NCBI RefSeq assembly: GCF_028471945.1
Contig: NZ_CP110128.1
Span: 6,537,001 to 6,601,000, forward strand
Reading direction: 5' to 3'
From: Pseudomonas sp. WJP1
Lineage (GTDB): Bacteria > Pseudomonadota > Gammaproteobacteria > Pseudomonadales > Pseudomonadaceae
Length of the DNA stretch: 64,000 nt
Below, piece after piece: positions 35,269 through 44,475 of this stretch (within the stretch, counting starts at the first letter, position 1; each line of letters starts with the position of its first letter). The translations under genes and the position numbers were made by a program. The notes under the pieces are model-generated. The model saw only the letters and a list, made by a program, of their open reading frames with translations, was not told the DNA's origin and ran no database searches.

Positions 35269-36447
35269 TTGCGCTCTACCGAAGTCGTGATCATTGGCGC
35301 TGGCGCCGCAGGGTTGATGTGTGCACTGACCGCCGCCGGGCGCGGGCGCAAGGTGTTGCTGCTGGACCATGCCAACAAGGCCGGCAAGAAAATCCTTATG
35401 TCGGGCGGTGGCCGCTGCAATTTCACCAACATGTACACGGAACCGGGCAATTTTCTCTCGCAGAACGCCCACTTCTGCAAATCCGCCCTGGCGCGCTACA
35501 CCCAGTGGGATTTCATCGGCATGGTGGCCAAGCACGGCGTGCCGTACCACGAGAAAAAGCTCGGCCAACTGTTTTGCGATAACAAGTCCAGCGACATCCT
35601 CGAAATGTTGCTCGATGAGTGCAATCAGGTCGGCGTCAGCCTGCACCTGGACACCTCGATCCAGACTATCGAGAAGCTCGAGAAGGGTTATCTGCTGGAC
35701 ACCACCCTCGGCCAGGTCACCTGCGAGTCCTTGGTCATCGCCACTGGCGGTTTGTCGATCCCGACCCTGGGCGCCACCGGTTTTGGCTATCAAGTGGCCA
35801 AACAATTCGGCCACGACCTGCTCCCGACCCGCGCCGGTCTGGTGCCGTTCACCATCACCGATCAGCTGAAAGAACTGTGCACCGAGCTGTCCGGCACCTC
35901 GGTCGATTGCCTGGTCAGCTGCAATGACCAGAGCTTTCGCGAGAACATCCTGTTCACCCACCGAGGCCTCAGCGGGCCGGCGATTTTGCAGATTTCTTCG
36001 TTCTGGGAATCCGGCGATACGGTCGAGATCAACCTGCTGCCAGACCACGACGTACCGAGCTGGCTGCAACAGCAACAAGCCGAACGCCCGAACAGCGAAC
36101 TGAAAACCCTGCTGGGTGAAATCTTCACCAAGAAGATGGCCAATTTGCTGGCGGACAACTGGTTTGTCTCCAAACCGATGAAGCAGTACACCCACGCCGA
36201 ACTGGCCGATGTCGCGGAAAAACTGGCGAGCTGGAAAGTCGTGCCGGCGGGCACCGAAGGCTATCGCACTGCCGAGGTGACCCTTGGCGGCGTCAATACC
36301 AATGAAGTGTCGTCCAAGACCATGGAATCGCTGAAAAGCCCTGGCCTGTATTTCATCGGCGAAGTGCTGGACGTCACCGGGCACCTGGGCGGTTTCAACT
36401 TCCAGTGGGCCTGGGCTTCCGGTTACGCCGCCGCGCAGTACGCCTGA
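35269..36447 (+). CDS. BaiN/HI0933-family FAD-dependent oxidoreductase
   Basis: 392 aa. FAD-binding VVIIGAGAAGLMCALTAAGRG at the start, then the family hallmark KILMSGGGRCNFTN and, near the end, GEVLDVTGHLGGFNFQWAWASGYAA. The first codon is TTG at 35269 with GAGGAC about 7 bases upstream. Relatives include BaiN and RdsA, but the true substrate in pseudomonads is not known. Single gene. Confidence 0.9.
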   Translation: MRSTEVVIIGAGAAGLMCALTAAGRGRKVLLLDHANKAGKKILMSGGGRCNFTNMYTEPGNFLSQNAHFCKSALARYTQWDFIGMVAKHGVPYHEKKLGQLFCDNKSSDILEMLLDECNQVGVSLHLDTSIQTIEKLEKGYLLDTTLGQVTCESLVIATGGLSIPTLGATGFGYQVAKQFGHDLLPTRAGLVPFTITDQLKELCTELSGTSVDCLVSCNDQSFRENILFTHRGLSGPAILQISSFWESGDTVEINLLPDHDVPSWLQQQQAERPNSELKTLLGEIFTKKMANLLADNWFVSKPMKQYTHAELADVAEKLASWKVVPAGTEGYRTAEVTLGGVNTNEVSSKTMESLKSPGLYFIGEVLDVTGHLGGFNFQWAWASGYAAAQYA

Positions 36448-36459
36448 TTCAACGCAATA

Positions 36460-36551
36460 CCTGTGGGAGTGAGCCTGCTCGCGATGGCGGTCTGACAGTC
36501 GACATGAATGTTGAATGTAACGGCCTCATCGCGAGCAGGCTCACTCCCACA
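36460..36551. repeat. REP doublet before yccS
   Basis: Arms CTGTGGGAGTGAGCCTGCTC and GAGCAGGCTCACTCCCACA with about 40 bp between; GAGTGAG/CTCACTC compensatory change in both arms. Confidence 0.88.
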
Positions 36552-36670
36552 TTGATTTTGCACTGATCGATAAAGGAACAGATTTTGCTGTCAGATGTGA
36601 TCGCCGCCATTGCGTCGGCGTCATTACTGGCTCAATTTAGCGTCATTGCCTCGGAAGGCCTTCGCACTTC

Positions 36671-38854
36671 ATGTCATCGACCTCGCTCCGTCAGTCTCTG
36701 CGCCGCCTTTGGGCGCTGGATAAATTCAGCTACAGCGTGCGGGTATTCATCGCCCTGACCGGCACCATGGCGTTGTGCTGGTATCAGGATGAAATGGGGC
36801 TGTTGATCCCGTTGTTCCTGGGGATTATCGCCAGCGCCCTGGCCGAAACCGATGACAGCTGGCAGGGGCGCCTCAACGCGCTGGCGGTGACGCTGGTGTG
36901 TTTCGCCGTCGCCGCGCTGTCGGTCGAACTGCTGTTCCCCTACCCCATTCTCTTCATTATCGCCTTTGCCCTGGCCGCCTTCTGCCTGACCATGCTCGGT
37001 GCCCTTGGCGAGCGATATGGGGCGATTGCCTCGGCCACCCTGATTCTTTCCGTCTACACCATGATCGGCGTCGATCAGCGCGGCGGCGCGGTCACCGATT
37101 TCTGGCATGAGCCGGTGCTGCTGGTGGCGGGCGCCGCCTGGTACGGGTTGCTCTCGGTGCTGTGGCAGGCGATGTTTTCCAATCAGCCCGTGCAGCAGAG
37201 CCTGGCGAAACTGTTCCGGGAGCTGGGTTATTACCTGAAGTTGAAGTCGTCACTCTTCGAGCCGATCCGGCAGATGGACGTGCAAGCCCGTCGACTGGAA
37301 CTGGCCCAGCAAAACGGCCGCGTGGTTGCGGCACTCAACGCGGCCAAGGAAATCATCCTGCACAGGGTCGGCAACGGTCGCCCCGGCTCGAAAGTCAGCC
37401 GCTACCTGAAGCTGTACTTTCTCGCCCAGGACATCCACGAACGCGCCAGTTCCTCGCACTACCCTTACAACGCCCTGGCCGAAGCCTTCTTCCACAGCGA
37501 CGTACTGTTCCGCTGCCAGCGCCTGCTGCGCCAGCAAGGCAAGGCCTGCCGCGCCCTGGCCGAATCGATCCAGATGCGCCAGCCGTTCACCTATGACGCG
37601 AGTTTCGCCGAAGCCCTCGGTGACCTGCACGCCTCCCTCGAACACCTGCGTATTCAAAGCAATCCCGCCTGGCGCGGGCTGCTGCGTTCACTGCGGGCAC
37701 TGGCGGCCAACCTGGCTACACTCGACCATCTGCTCAGCGATGCCAGCAACCCCGACACCCTGGCCGACGCCACCGACAGCAGCCTGCTCGACCGCTCGCC
37801 GCGCAACTTGAAGGATGTCTGGGTACGCTTGCGCACGCAGCTAACGCCGACGTCGCTGCTGTTCCGCCATGCCCTGCGCCTGCCCCTGGCCTTGAGCATC
37901 GGCTACGCGATGGTGCATTTGATCCACCCGTCCCAGGGTTACTGGATCATCCTCACGACGTTGTTCGTCTGCCAGCCAAACTACGGTGCAACAAGGCGCA
38001 AGCTCGGCCAGCGGATCATCGGCACCGCGATCGGCCTGACCCTGGCCTGGGCCCTCTTCGACCTGTTCCCCAACCCGCTGATCCAGTCGTGTTTCGCGAT
38101 TGCCGCCGGGGTGGTGTTCTTTACCAACCGAACCACCCGCTACACCTTGGCGACAGCCGCGATCACCCTGATGGTGCTGTTCTGCTTCAACCAGGTGGGC
38201 GACGGGTACGGGCTGTTCCTGCCTCGCCTGTTCGATACCCTGCTCGGCAGCCTGATCGCCGGCCTGGCGGTGTTCCTGTTCCTCCCGGACTGGCAGGGTC
38301 GGCGCCTGAACAAAGTGCTGGCCAACACCCTGACCTGCAACAGCATCTACCTGCGCCAGATCATGCAGCAATACGCCGCCGGCAAAAGCGATGACCTGGC
38401 GTATCGCCTGGCGCGGCGTAACGCACACAATGCCGACGCGGCGCTGTCGACCACCCTGGCCAACATGCTGATGGAGCCGGGGCATTTCCGTAAGGAAGCG
38501 GATGTCGGGTTCCGCTTCCTGGTGTTGTCGCACACCTTGCTCAGTTACTTGTCCGGGCTGGGCGCACATCGGGAAACTCAATTACCGCAGGATGTACGCG
38601 AACACCTGATTGAAGGCGCGGGGGTGAAACTGGCCGCCAGCATCGATGAAATCGCCCAAGGCCTGGCGAGTAAAGCCGCCATTGCCATTCAGAGCGATGA
38701 GGAGGAAGCGCTGGCCAACACGCTCGAGCAGATGCCCGATGAAATCGACGAGGGCCAGCGATTGGTGCAGACGCAACTGGCGTTGATCTGCCGGCAGTTG
38801 GGGCCGTTGCGCACGCTGGCGGCGCATTTGATCAAGGACACCAGCGAGGATTGA
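36671..38854 (+). CDS. yccS: YccS-family inner-membrane protein
   Basis: 727 aa. Two blocks of about five to six membrane helices (residues 20-175 and 400-540) separated and followed by cytoplasmic helical domains, the layout of YccS/YhfK and the FUSC aromatic-acid exporter group. The second block begins LLFRHALRLPLALSIGYAMVHLI, with GYWIILTTLFVCQPNYGATRRKLGQRIIGT, the FUSC signature. Transport role is inferred; substrate unknown. Confidence 0.9.
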   Translation: MSSTSLRQSLRRLWALDKFSYSVRVFIALTGTMALCWYQDEMGLLIPLFLGIIASALAETDDSWQGRLNALAVTLVCFAVAALSVELLFPYPILFIIAFALAAFCLTMLGALGERYGAIASATLILSVYTMIGVDQRGGAVTDFWHEPVLLVAGAAWYGLLSVLWQAMFSNQPVQQSLAKLFRELGYYLKLKSSLFEPIRQMDVQARRLELAQQNGRVVAALNAAKEIILHRVGNGRPGSKVSRYLKLYFLAQDIHERASSSHYPYNALAEAFFHSDVLFRCQRLLRQQGKACRALAESIQMRQPFTYDASFAEALGDLHASLEHLRIQSNPAWRGLLRSLRALAANLATLDHLLSDASNPDTLADATDSSLLDRSPRNLKDVWVRLRTQLTPTSLLFRHALRLPLALSIGYAMVHLIHPSQGYWIILTTLFVCQPNYGATRRKLGQRIIGTAIGLTLAWALFDLFPNPLIQSCFAIAAGVVFFTNRTTRYTLATAAITLMVLFCFNQVGDGYGLFLPRLFDTLLGSLIAGLAVFLFLPDWQGRRLNKVLANTLTCNSIYLRQIMQQYAAGKSDDLAYRLARRNAHNADAALSTTLANMLMEPGHFRKEADVGFRFLVLSHTLLSYLSGLGAHRETQLPQDVREHLIEGAGVKLAASIDEIAQGLASKAAIAIQSDEEEALANTLEQMPDEIDEGQRLVQTQLALICRQLGPLRTLAAHLIKDTSED

Positions 38855-38876
38855 GCTCGGTGGTGGCAGCCACGCC

Positions 38877-39614
38877 TTACATTCCATGTCGCTTCATCAG
38901 CCGTGCATAACTGCCGTCAGCCTTCATTGCCGCAATCGCGCGGTCAAAACCGGCGACAATCTGCTCATGCTGCGGATTTTTCAGGCTGACCAGGATGTGC
39001 AGGCCATTCTCGCTCAACGGCTTGGGCAAGAACTCCACGGCATTGCGGACCTTGGCCGACTCGCGGGCCAGGTAGTAACGAGCGACGTATTCATCTTCCA
39101 GGGTCAGCTTGACCCTGTCGGCAGCGACCATGCGCACGGCCATGGCGAAGTTGTGTACCGGAATCTTCTGCAATGACACATCTTGATCGAAGCTGGGTGA
39201 GTAGGCGTAGCCACGTACCACCGAAATCGGATAGGTGTAGAGCTGCTGCAAATTGGCGAATTCGATGGGCACATCTTTACGCTTGAGAAAGCGCACGCGA
39301 TTAACCAGGTACTCGCCCGAAAACTGACCGAGCCTTGTGCGCTCCTCGTCGAACCAGGCATTGACCAGAACGTCATAGCGGCCCTCGCCCACTCCCAGCA
39401 AGGCCCGCGCCCAGGGCACCTGCTCGAAATCACTGGCATAGCCGGCCCGCGCCAGGGCGGTACTGACAATATCCGTGGCCAGCCCGCCGTTATACAGCGT
39501 GGCGTCGGTAAAGGGCGGCCAGGCATCCGCCACCAAGCGCAACTTTTCTGCTGCCACCGTTTCAGTCAGCAGCAGCAATCCAATCAAGGCAAAGGCTCGA
39601 TGCAATCGCGGCAT
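38877..39614 (-). CDS. Periplasmic solute-binding protein (family 3)
   Basis: 245 aa with signal peptide (MPRLHRAFALIGLLLLTETVAA). The mature start KLRLVADAWPPFTDATLYNGGLATDIVSTALARAG and the DVLVNAWF loop fit the polar-amino-acid-type binding fold. There is no transporter gene beside it, so it may be an orphan sensor or serve a distant permease. It converges with yccS (22 bp between stops). Confidence 0.88.
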   Translation of the reverse strand: MPRLHRAFALIGLLLLTETVAAEKLRLVADAWPPFTDATLYNGGLATDIVSTALARAGYASDFEQVPWARALLGVGEGRYDVLVNAWFDEERTRLGQFSGEYLVNRVRFLKRKDVPIEFANLQQLYTYPISVVRGYAYSPSFDQDVSLQKIPVHNFAMAVRMVAADRVKLTLEDEYVARYYLARESAKVRNAVEFLPKPLSENGLHILVSLKNPQHEQIVAGFDRAIAAMKADGSYARLMKRHGM

Positions 39615-39869
39615 GCCAGAAAATCCTTAGCGGGCGGGTTGCCCGACGTGTTTTCAGCCAAAACGCCAAGACCCCGTACCGGCACCCCCAGGCCCTCGAT
39701 GTCAGCGCATCGCAGCACTGCACATCGCTTGATTTCAGATTACACAAAGAAGACAGCGTCGCGTTAAATGAATGATGGCATTTTGGTCATTGTCACAGAT
39801 TCCTACGCCATCAAGACATCTGTTGCCGAGACGCTTAGTATCACAAGAACGTTTTCAGGGAATCGACAC

Positions 39870-40322
39870 ATGACAATCAACTGGGTCTGCAAACACCACA
39901 GCGATCTGGGCAAAGAGCAGCTGTATGCCATTCTGCAACTGCGCGCCGAGGTGTTCGTCGTGGAGCAGAAATGCATTTATCAGGACATCGATGGCCAGGA
40001 CCTGGAGGGCGACACCTGCCATTTGATGGCCTGGGACGAAGATCGGCTGGTGGCCTACCTGCGCTTGCTCGATCCCGAGCTACAGGGCGGTGATGTGGTG
40101 ATCGGCCGCGTGATCATTGCGCCACAGGTGCGAGGCACCGGGCTGGGTCATGAGATGATGGCCCAGGCGCTGAAGCAGATTGAAAAGCGCTGGCCCGAGA
40201 TGCCGGTCTATCTCTCGGCCCAGGCGCATTTGCAGGGGTATTACGGGCGGTACGGGTTTGAAGTGGCGGGCGAGGTGTATGTCGAGGACGGGATTCCACA
40301 TATCGGCATGCGGCGCTCCTGA
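39870..40322 (+). CDS. elaA: ElaA-like GNAT acetyltransferase
   Basis: 150 aa. It begins MTINWVCKHHSDLGKEQLYAILQLRAEVFVVEQKC as ElaA does, with the acetyl-CoA loop VIGRVIIAPQVRGTGLGHEMM and the C-terminal QAHLQGYYGRYGFEVAGEVYVEDGIPHIGM. Start ATG at 39870 has AGGGA 8 bases upstream; an open frame extends back to 39768 without a ribosome site. Substrate unknown. Confidence 0.9.
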   Translation: MTINWVCKHHSDLGKEQLYAILQLRAEVFVVEQKCIYQDIDGQDLEGDTCHLMAWDEDRLVAYLRLLDPELQGGDVVIGRVIIAPQVRGTGLGHEMMAQALKQIEKRWPEMPVYLSAQAHLQGYYGRYGFEVAGEVYVEDGIPHIGMRRS

Positions 40323-40326
40323 GGGC

Positions 40327-40398
40327 CCCTTCGCTGGCAAGCCAGCTCCTACAAAAAATAGCGCATGACCTGTAGGAGCGAACCTGCTCGCGAAGGCA
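40327..40398. repeat. Mixed-arm REP doublet between elaA and the HTH gene
   Basis: Left arm TTCGCTGGCAAGCCAGCTCC, right arm GGAGCGAACCTGCTCGCGAA, from different subfamilies; the centre is about 22 bp. Confidence 0.82.
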
Positions 40399-40420
40399 CC
40401 GGATCACTCACCGCAGAAAT

Positions 40421-40717
40421 TCAGGGATACTCCAGCACCGCCTTGATCTGCCGAAGATTGCGCTCGATCCAGCCGCGATCAATCGCTCCCCACCCGCGGA
40501 TCCGATAGCGCCCGGCATGGTTGCGCCCACCCTCTTCCTGCTCGAACTCGCAAACGATATCCAGATCCGCCAGGGCCGCGATGGTGTCCTGGGCTGTGCG
40601 CCGGGGCATGCCGGTGACTTCGGTCAGTGCCGGAACGCTGCTGGCCAGGCCGCTGTCGATCAGGTACGCCACGTACAGGCGGCGGTAGAAGCTGCTCTTG
40701 GTCTTGCTTACGTCCAT
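40421..40717 (-). CDS. Small winged-helix DNA-binding protein
   Basis: 98 aa. Helix-turn-helix segment SVPALTEVTGMPRRTAQDTIAALADLDIVCEFEQ (residues about 25-58) followed by a wing (GGRNHAGRYRIRGWGAI). AAGGAG lies 8 bases before the ATG at 40715-40717. It follows the YgjP-like gene by 35 bp on the same strand, so the two probably form an operon; target genes unknown. Confidence 0.85.
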   Translation of the reverse strand: MDVSKTKSSFYRRLYVAYLIDSGLASSVPALTEVTGMPRRTAQDTIAALADLDIVCEFEQEEGGRNHAGRYRIRGWGAIDRGWIERNLRQIKAVLEYP

Positions 40718-40752
40718 CCACACACTCCTTGTTGCGATTTCCAGTGGCAAAA

Positions 40753-41244
40753 CTACTGCATATCCCGCCAGGTCAGGTACACCCGCACATCGAACTCCAC
40801 CTGGTGATACCCGGGCAACATGTGCTCGCACAGTTTGTAGAATGCCTTGTTGTGGTCGGATTCCTTGAAGTGCGCCAACTCATGCACGACGATCATTTTC
40901 AGAAACTCGGATGGCGCCTCCTTGAACAATGAGGCAATGCGGATTTCTTTCTTGGCCTTGAGCTTGCCGCCTTGCACCCGGGAGATCGTGGTGTGCAGGC
41001 CAAGTGCGCGATGGGTCAGGTCCAGACGGTTGTCGAAGAGCACCTTGTCGATGGACGGGGCGTTACGCAGGAATTCCTGCTTGAGGTCCAGGGCATAGGT
41101 GTACAGCGCCTTGTCGCTCTGCACGGCATGCTTTTGCGGGTAGCGCTGGTTCAGGTAATCGCCCAGCCGGCCATCGGCGATCAGCTGGCGCACCTGGTCC
41201 TGCAAGGTAGCCGGATAGGCCTGGAGGTATTTCAACGCGGTCAT
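40753..41244 (-). CDS. YgjP-like (M48/DUF45) metallopeptidase
   Basis: 163 aa. The zinc motif HELAH with a third ligand in KESDHNKAFYKLCEHMLPGY is characteristic of YgjP. The preceding KAKKEIRIASLFKEAPSEFLKMIVV fits too. Start ATG at 41242-41244 is chosen; a TTG eight codons upstream (41268) is the alternative, with a slightly better ribosome site. Likely a cytoplasmic protease of unknown substrate. First of a two-gene unit with the winged-helix gene. Confidence 0.85.
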   Translation of the reverse strand: MTALKYLQAYPATLQDQVRQLIADGRLGDYLNQRYPQKHAVQSDKALYTYALDLKQEFLRNAPSIDKVLFDNRLDLTHRALGLHTTISRVQGGKLKAKKEIRIASLFKEAPSEFLKMIVVHELAHFKESDHNKAFYKLCEHMLPGYHQVEFDVRVYLTWRDMQ

Positions 41245-41289
41245 TGGAGCAGCAACGCAAATCAGCAAAAGGCGGTCAGTGTAGCGAAT

Positions 41290-43413
41290 TCAGCGGCTCA
41301 GCGCGCCCCAGTCGAAGGGCTGTACAAAGCTTTCGGTGTCTTCGGCCATCATCGGCCGGGCGACCAGAAAACCTTGCACATATTCACAGCCGTTGGCTTG
41401 CAGCCACTGGTATTGCGCCAGGGTTTCGACCCCTTCGGCAATCACCAGCATCCCGTACTCCTTGCACAGGTCGATCACATTGCGCACCAGGGCCGCGTCC
41501 CTCGAGGACTCAGGAAGACGACTGATCAGATGGCGATCGAGCTTGAGCGTATCCATTTCCAGATCGCGCAAGTGGGACAAAGAACACGGGCCAGAGCCGA
41601 AATCATCCAGCGCCACCCGCACTCCCAGATTGCGCAGCAAACGCAGCTGTTTGCGGGTTTCCTCAGGGTTATGCATCAAGGCCGCTTCCGTCACTTCGAC
41701 TTCCAGATGACGCGGCTTCAAACCATGCCGTTCCACGACCTGGCGCAACTCGGTGACCAGGTGGGGCATGGAAAACTGGGTGTTGCTCAAACTGACGCTC
41801 ACCACCAGATCCTCGCCAAACAGGGTCTCCCAGGCTTTGCGCTGCCCGGCACTGCGCTGGTAAATCCAGCTGCCCAGGCGACTGATCAATCGCGCCTCTT
41901 CCAGCAGTGGTAAAAACAATCCTGGCGGAACGTCGCCGACGCTCGGGTGCTGCCAGCGCAGCAACGCCTCGAAACCGCGCGTGCGCCCATCGGCAACAGC
42001 CACCTGCGGCTGATACACCAAATTAAAATCGCGATTCTCGATGGCCGTGCGCACGCTTTCTTCGAGCATCAGCCGCGAACGCGCCCGACCGTTCATTTCG
42101 TGATCGTAAAACCGATACTGTTGACGACCGGCGCGCTTGGCTTCGTACATGGCGATGTCGGACGCGCGCATCAAGCCGTCGAGATTGGCGCCACAATCGG
42201 GAAAGGTGGCAATGCCAATGCTGGCACCAAGGACGATATCCAGGCCGTCGATTTGCTGGCAGATCGACACCCGCTCGATGAGCTTCTCCGCAATCTTGGC
42301 CGCTTGCTCGGGAAACTCCAGATCCAGCAGCGCCGTGAATTCATCGCCGCCCATGCGGGCGAGGATATCGAACGGGCGCAGGCAGGCCTTCAACTGTTCG
42401 GACACCCAGCGCAATACCCGATCGCCGGCATCGTGACCGAGAGAATCATTGACCCGCTTGAAGCCGTCGAGGTCCAGGTACAGCAGGACCCACGCGCTGT
42501 CCGAGCGTTCGCCGCGCAGCAGCAGGTTTTCCACGGTCTGGTAGAAGCCGCGACGGTTGAGCAGCCCGGTCAACGGATCGGTGACCGCCTGGAATTCGAG
42601 TTGCTGATGCAGGTGGCGCACCACCGACATGTCCAGCACTGTCACCACCATCGCGTGCTGATCCGAGGGCAGCGGCGCGCAAGACAGTGCCACCGGCACC
42701 TGTTGCCCGGGTGCGGTACGCAGCAATGCGTCGTGCAGGCGCAAGGTCTCGCCGCGCTTGTAGCCGGTCAAGAGGTCGGAATCGGCCCAGACCGGTATGT
42801 GCGGTTTCTGCAGGAAATCCAGGAACTCCTTGCCCTGCAGCTCCTGCACCGTAGCGCTGAGCAGTCGCGACATCGCCGGGTTGGCAAAACGGATCAGACC
42901 GTCCTCACCAACCACCAGAATCCCTTCGGCGGCGTTATCCAGCACCGACGCGTTGAACGCACGAGCGGCCTCCAGATCCTGACTAAGACGCTGCAAGGCC
43001 CGGCGATTACGCTGATGTTCGAGCAGCGCCTGGACCTTGGGCTTGAGAATCTGCGGGTCGAAGGGTTTGAATAGGTAATCCACTGCGCCACTGGCGTAAC
43101 CCTTGATCACGGCGTCCTGGGACTGTTCATTGGCGGTCAGGAAAATGATCGGTGTCAGACGTGTCCGTTGACTGCCGCGCATCAGGCGCGCCACTTCGAA
43201 ACCGTCCATGCCCGGCATCTGCACATCCAGCAACACCAGGTCGATATCGTGTTCAAGCAACAGCCCGAGCGCCTCGAAACCGGAGGCAGCGGTGATGACC
43301 TGCCAATCCTGGCGCTGCAGCAATGCACGCATGCTGACCAGGTTTTCAGGGTAATCATCGACGATCAACAGGGTTGACGGGCCTTCAGCTGGCATTGGGT
43401 GCGCGCATTCCAT
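41290..43413 (-). CDS. Response regulator with PAS, GGDEF and EAL domains (cyclic-di-GMP enzyme)
   Basis: 707 aa. Receiver domain at residues about 14-130 with phospho-acceptor Asp in LVLLDVQMPGMDGFEV and Lys in YLFKPFDP; PAS at about 150-265; GGDEF domain with intact ARMGGDEFTALLD near 380; EAL domain from about 450 with FEALLRW, EVTEAALMHN, LDDFGSG, KLDRHLI and VIAEGVET all present. Both catalytic halves look active. No histidine kinase gene is adjacent, so its partner is elsewhere. Confidence 0.93.
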   Translation of the reverse strand: MECAHPMPAEGPSTLLIVDDYPENLVSMRALLQRQDWQVITAASGFEALGLLLEHDIDLVLLDVQMPGMDGFEVARLMRGSQRTRLTPIIFLTANEQSQDAVIKGYASGAVDYLFKPFDPQILKPKVQALLEHQRNRRALQRLSQDLEAARAFNASVLDNAAEGILVVGEDGLIRFANPAMSRLLSATVQELQGKEFLDFLQKPHIPVWADSDLLTGYKRGETLRLHDALLRTAPGQQVPVALSCAPLPSDQHAMVVTVLDMSVVRHLHQQLEFQAVTDPLTGLLNRRGFYQTVENLLLRGERSDSAWVLLYLDLDGFKRVNDSLGHDAGDRVLRWVSEQLKACLRPFDILARMGGDEFTALLDLEFPEQAAKIAEKLIERVSICQQIDGLDIVLGASIGIATFPDCGANLDGLMRASDIAMYEAKRAGRQQYRFYDHEMNGRARSRLMLEESVRTAIENRDFNLVYQPQVAVADGRTRGFEALLRWQHPSVGDVPPGLFLPLLEEARLISRLGSWIYQRSAGQRKAWETLFGEDLVVSVSLSNTQFSMPHLVTELRQVVERHGLKPRHLEVEVTEAALMHNPEETRKQLRLLRNLGVRVALDDFGSGPCSLSHLRDLEMDTLKLDRHLISRLPESSRDAALVRNVIDLCKEYGMLVIAEGVETLAQYQWLQANGCEYVQGFLVARPMMAEDTESFVQPFDWGALSR

Positions 43414-43634
43414 GCTGCTTCTCTAGGTCTGGATGTCAGGCCGACTTCTCGTGAAAACCGGACAGATACTGTGCCTTCACTCTAGACCGTGATCAGTGAA
43501 AGCAGTAGGTGTCAGAGCGCCATCATTCGACCGAAGCGTTATTTGCCGACTAACGGTCAGCCATGCAGCCCGCTAAAACCGGGAAGGATGGCATTTCGAC
43601 AGGATGTTGACGCCAATTAACTGCCCGGCGGGCG

Positions 43635-43663
43635 TTAACAAAATAACCCGCTACGCTTATAAA
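43635..43663 (+). promoter_or_regulatory. Sigma70 promoter of the alginate lyase gene
   Basis: TTAACA (43635-43640), 17-base spacer, TATAAA (43658-43663). Each element matches five of six consensus bases. The start site would be near 43670, giving a 65-base leader. Confidence 0.72.
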
Positions 43664-43676
43664 GACCGCCCCAAAA

Positions 43677-43704
43677 GGCACGTGCTAGAGCCATTGGCAC
43701 GTGC
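43677..43704 (+). promoter_or_regulatory. Repeated GGCACGTGC element in the alginate lyase leader
   Basis: GGCACGTGC occurs at 43677-43685 and again at 43696-43704, 19 bp apart (about two helix turns). GCACGTGC is its own complement, so the pair is both a direct repeat and a possible 8-bp RNA hairpin. It starts about 7 bases after the predicted transcription start, a good position for a repressor site. Confidence 0.6.
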
Positions 43705-43734
43705 GTGCAGAAATATTTCGCGGAAGCTTTGACT

Positions 43735-44403
43735 ATGATTGACCTCGCAACCTGGAATCTCAGTGTCCCTGTCGGCAGCCCGCCATACACTGTTGAAACC
43801 TCAAAACTGGTGGACGGCTTCAAGGATCAATACTTCCATTCTGACACGGGCACCCTGTTTTTCTGGTCACCGGTAACCGGTTCACGCACTGAAAACGCGA
43901 TCTACCCCCGCACTGAGCTACGTGAAACCTATAGCAACGGCACGCTGCGCAACTGGTACTACCCGGATGCCGACAACTTGCTTCACGCCACCCTGGCAGT
44001 GAACCAGGTCCCTAGCTCTGGCAAGATCGTGATCGGGCAGATCCACGCCTATAAAAGCCAGAAGCCGATGGTCAAACTCGAATACCAATACAAAACATCA
44101 ACCGAGACCGGTAACCTCGTCATCAAAGTGCGCATGCACCCCGACGACGCCGAAAGCAGGGTCATCACCCTTGCCACCGGAATCAAGCTCAATCGTGAGT
44201 TCAACTACCTCATTCACCTGAGCCCCGGCGGCGCACTGGGCGTCAGCGCGGCGGGTTACCAGTGGGACACCAATATCAGCGCCACCTGGCGCGACAAACC
44301 GCTGTACTTCAAGGCCGGCGTATATGTGCAGGACAACACCGGGTACACCAGCGAGGGCGGCAAGGTGACGTTCAGCAAGCTGGATATTGATCACGATAAA
44401 TAA
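43735..44403 (+). CDS. Polysaccharide lyase family 7 (alginate lyase)
   Basis: 222 aa. The three PL7 catalytic blocks are present: YPRTELRET (R-x-E-L-R), VIGQIHAYK (Q-I-H) and YFKAGVYVQD (Y-F-K-A-G-x-Y-x-Q). QIH-type lyases usually prefer guluronate-rich alginate. There is no signal peptide from the ATG at 43735 (GGAAG 8 bases upstream) nor from the alternative GTG at 43705, so either it stays in the cytoplasm or leaves by a non-Sec route. Not in an alginate gene cluster. Confidence 0.92.
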   Translation: MIDLATWNLSVPVGSPPYTVETSKLVDGFKDQYFHSDTGTLFFWSPVTGSRTENAIYPRTELRETYSNGTLRNWYYPDADNLLHATLAVNQVPSSGKIVIGQIHAYKSQKPMVKLEYQYKTSTETGNLVIKVRMHPDDAESRVITLATGIKLNREFNYLIHLSPGGALGVSAAGYQWDTNISATWRDKPLYFKAGVYVQDNTGYTSEGGKVTFSKLDIDHDK

Positions 44404-44426
44404 GCAGACCTTGATCCTGCGCCCAC

Positions 44427-44453
44427 AAAAAACCCGCCTCACGGCGGGTTTTT
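44427..44453. terminator. Bidirectional terminator between alginate lyase and fba
   Basis: AAAAAACCCGCC-TCAC-GGCGGGTTTTT: seven-pair GC stem with A and T runs on either side, serving both convergent genes. Confidence 0.92.
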
Positions 44454-44475
44454 CATGCAACTAAACACTTGAGGC

